Below are positions 58,314 through 58,403 of a DNA stretch of 58,403 nt, piece by piece; the stretch's first letter is position 1; every line of letters starts with the position of its first letter. The notes under the pieces are model-generated. The model was not told the origin of the DNA. It was given only the letters and a program-made list of their open reading frames with translations, and did not search any database. The DNA is from Fragilariopsis cylindrus CCMP1102 (lineage: Eukaryota > Bacillariophyta > Bacillariophyceae > Bacillariales > Bacillariaceae): contig FMBT01000414.1 of assembly GCA_900095095.1 (NCBI GenBank), positions 1 to 58,403 on the forward strand. The letters run 5' to 3'. The translations under genes were made by a program, and so were the position numbers.

Positions 58314-58403
58314 CATGCATGTTTTAACGGTGATGAAGACAGGGGGTAATAAATTATTTCTATTATATAGAGTTTAAAGAAATGAAAAATAATGTCAACA
58401 AAC
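58314..58403. other. 3' flank at window end
   Basis: Ninety bases after the last stop codon, with no further feature visible. Confidence 0.6.

Overview
The window looks like nuclear DNA of a diatom, probably a pennate one. It is AT-rich, with short GT-AG introns (about 80-250 nt), many Asn/Ser/Asp triplet runs in proteins, a Copia retrotransposon of the diatom (CoDi) style, a GPI-type surface protein with PS-rich repeats, and several protein families I know mainly from diatoms (tandem-CACHE/VWA receptors, PC-esterase-like proteins, an uncharacterised Arg/Lys-rich family). No rRNA, tRNA or CRISPR was recognised. Species cannot be told from the sequence alone.

Layout. 1-8.3 kb: an EamA/DMT transporter (-), a small coiled-coil protein (-), a TA-flanked MITE, a Bmt2-like rRNA methyltransferase (+), a proline iminopeptidase (+) and a cytochrome c heme lyase (+). 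8.4-14.2 kb: one very large minus-strand receptor with tandem CACHE, TPR and VWA regions. 14.4-18.1 kb: two related Stowaway-like MITEs flanking a MATE transporter (+). 18.9-21.6 kb: an 11-exon PLP-dependent aminotransferase (+). 23.2-23.8 kb: a diatom-family protein (-). 24.7-34.9 kb: gene debris followed by a full-length 9.58-kb Copia element with two 801-bp LTRs, ending 286 bp before a myotubularin-family gene (+, 35.2-38.2 kb). 38.5-40.5 kb: a GPI-type surface protein (-). 42.7-44.8 kb: divergent genes for mitochondrial bL20 (-) and an ER thioredoxin/PDI protein (+). 46.5-47.3 kb: a decayed gene (-). 47.6-49.8 kb: tryptophanyl-tRNA synthetase with an AlaX-like N-terminal extension (+). 50.3-52.7 kb: an RGG/poly-Asn protein (+). 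53.0-56.4 kb: a Pro/His-rich protein with a C-terminal Cys cluster (-). 56.9-58.3 kb: a PC-esterase/TBL-like membrane protein (+).

The genes are mostly unrelated housekeeping functions (translation: Bmt2, bL20m, TrpRS; mitochondrial cytochrome c assembly; ER folding; phosphoinositide turnover) mixed with lineage-specific surface, sensor and transport proteins. There is no operon logic; most neighbours are divergent or convergent pairs.

The most striking pattern is nine reading-frame breaks in five loci, all in the same direction (one base missing). In four loci, adding one base per break gives an exact number of codons and rejoins recognisable domains. This is either residual single-base deletion error in the assembly or true decay. 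CDS coordinates below span such breaks where domain continuity is clear.
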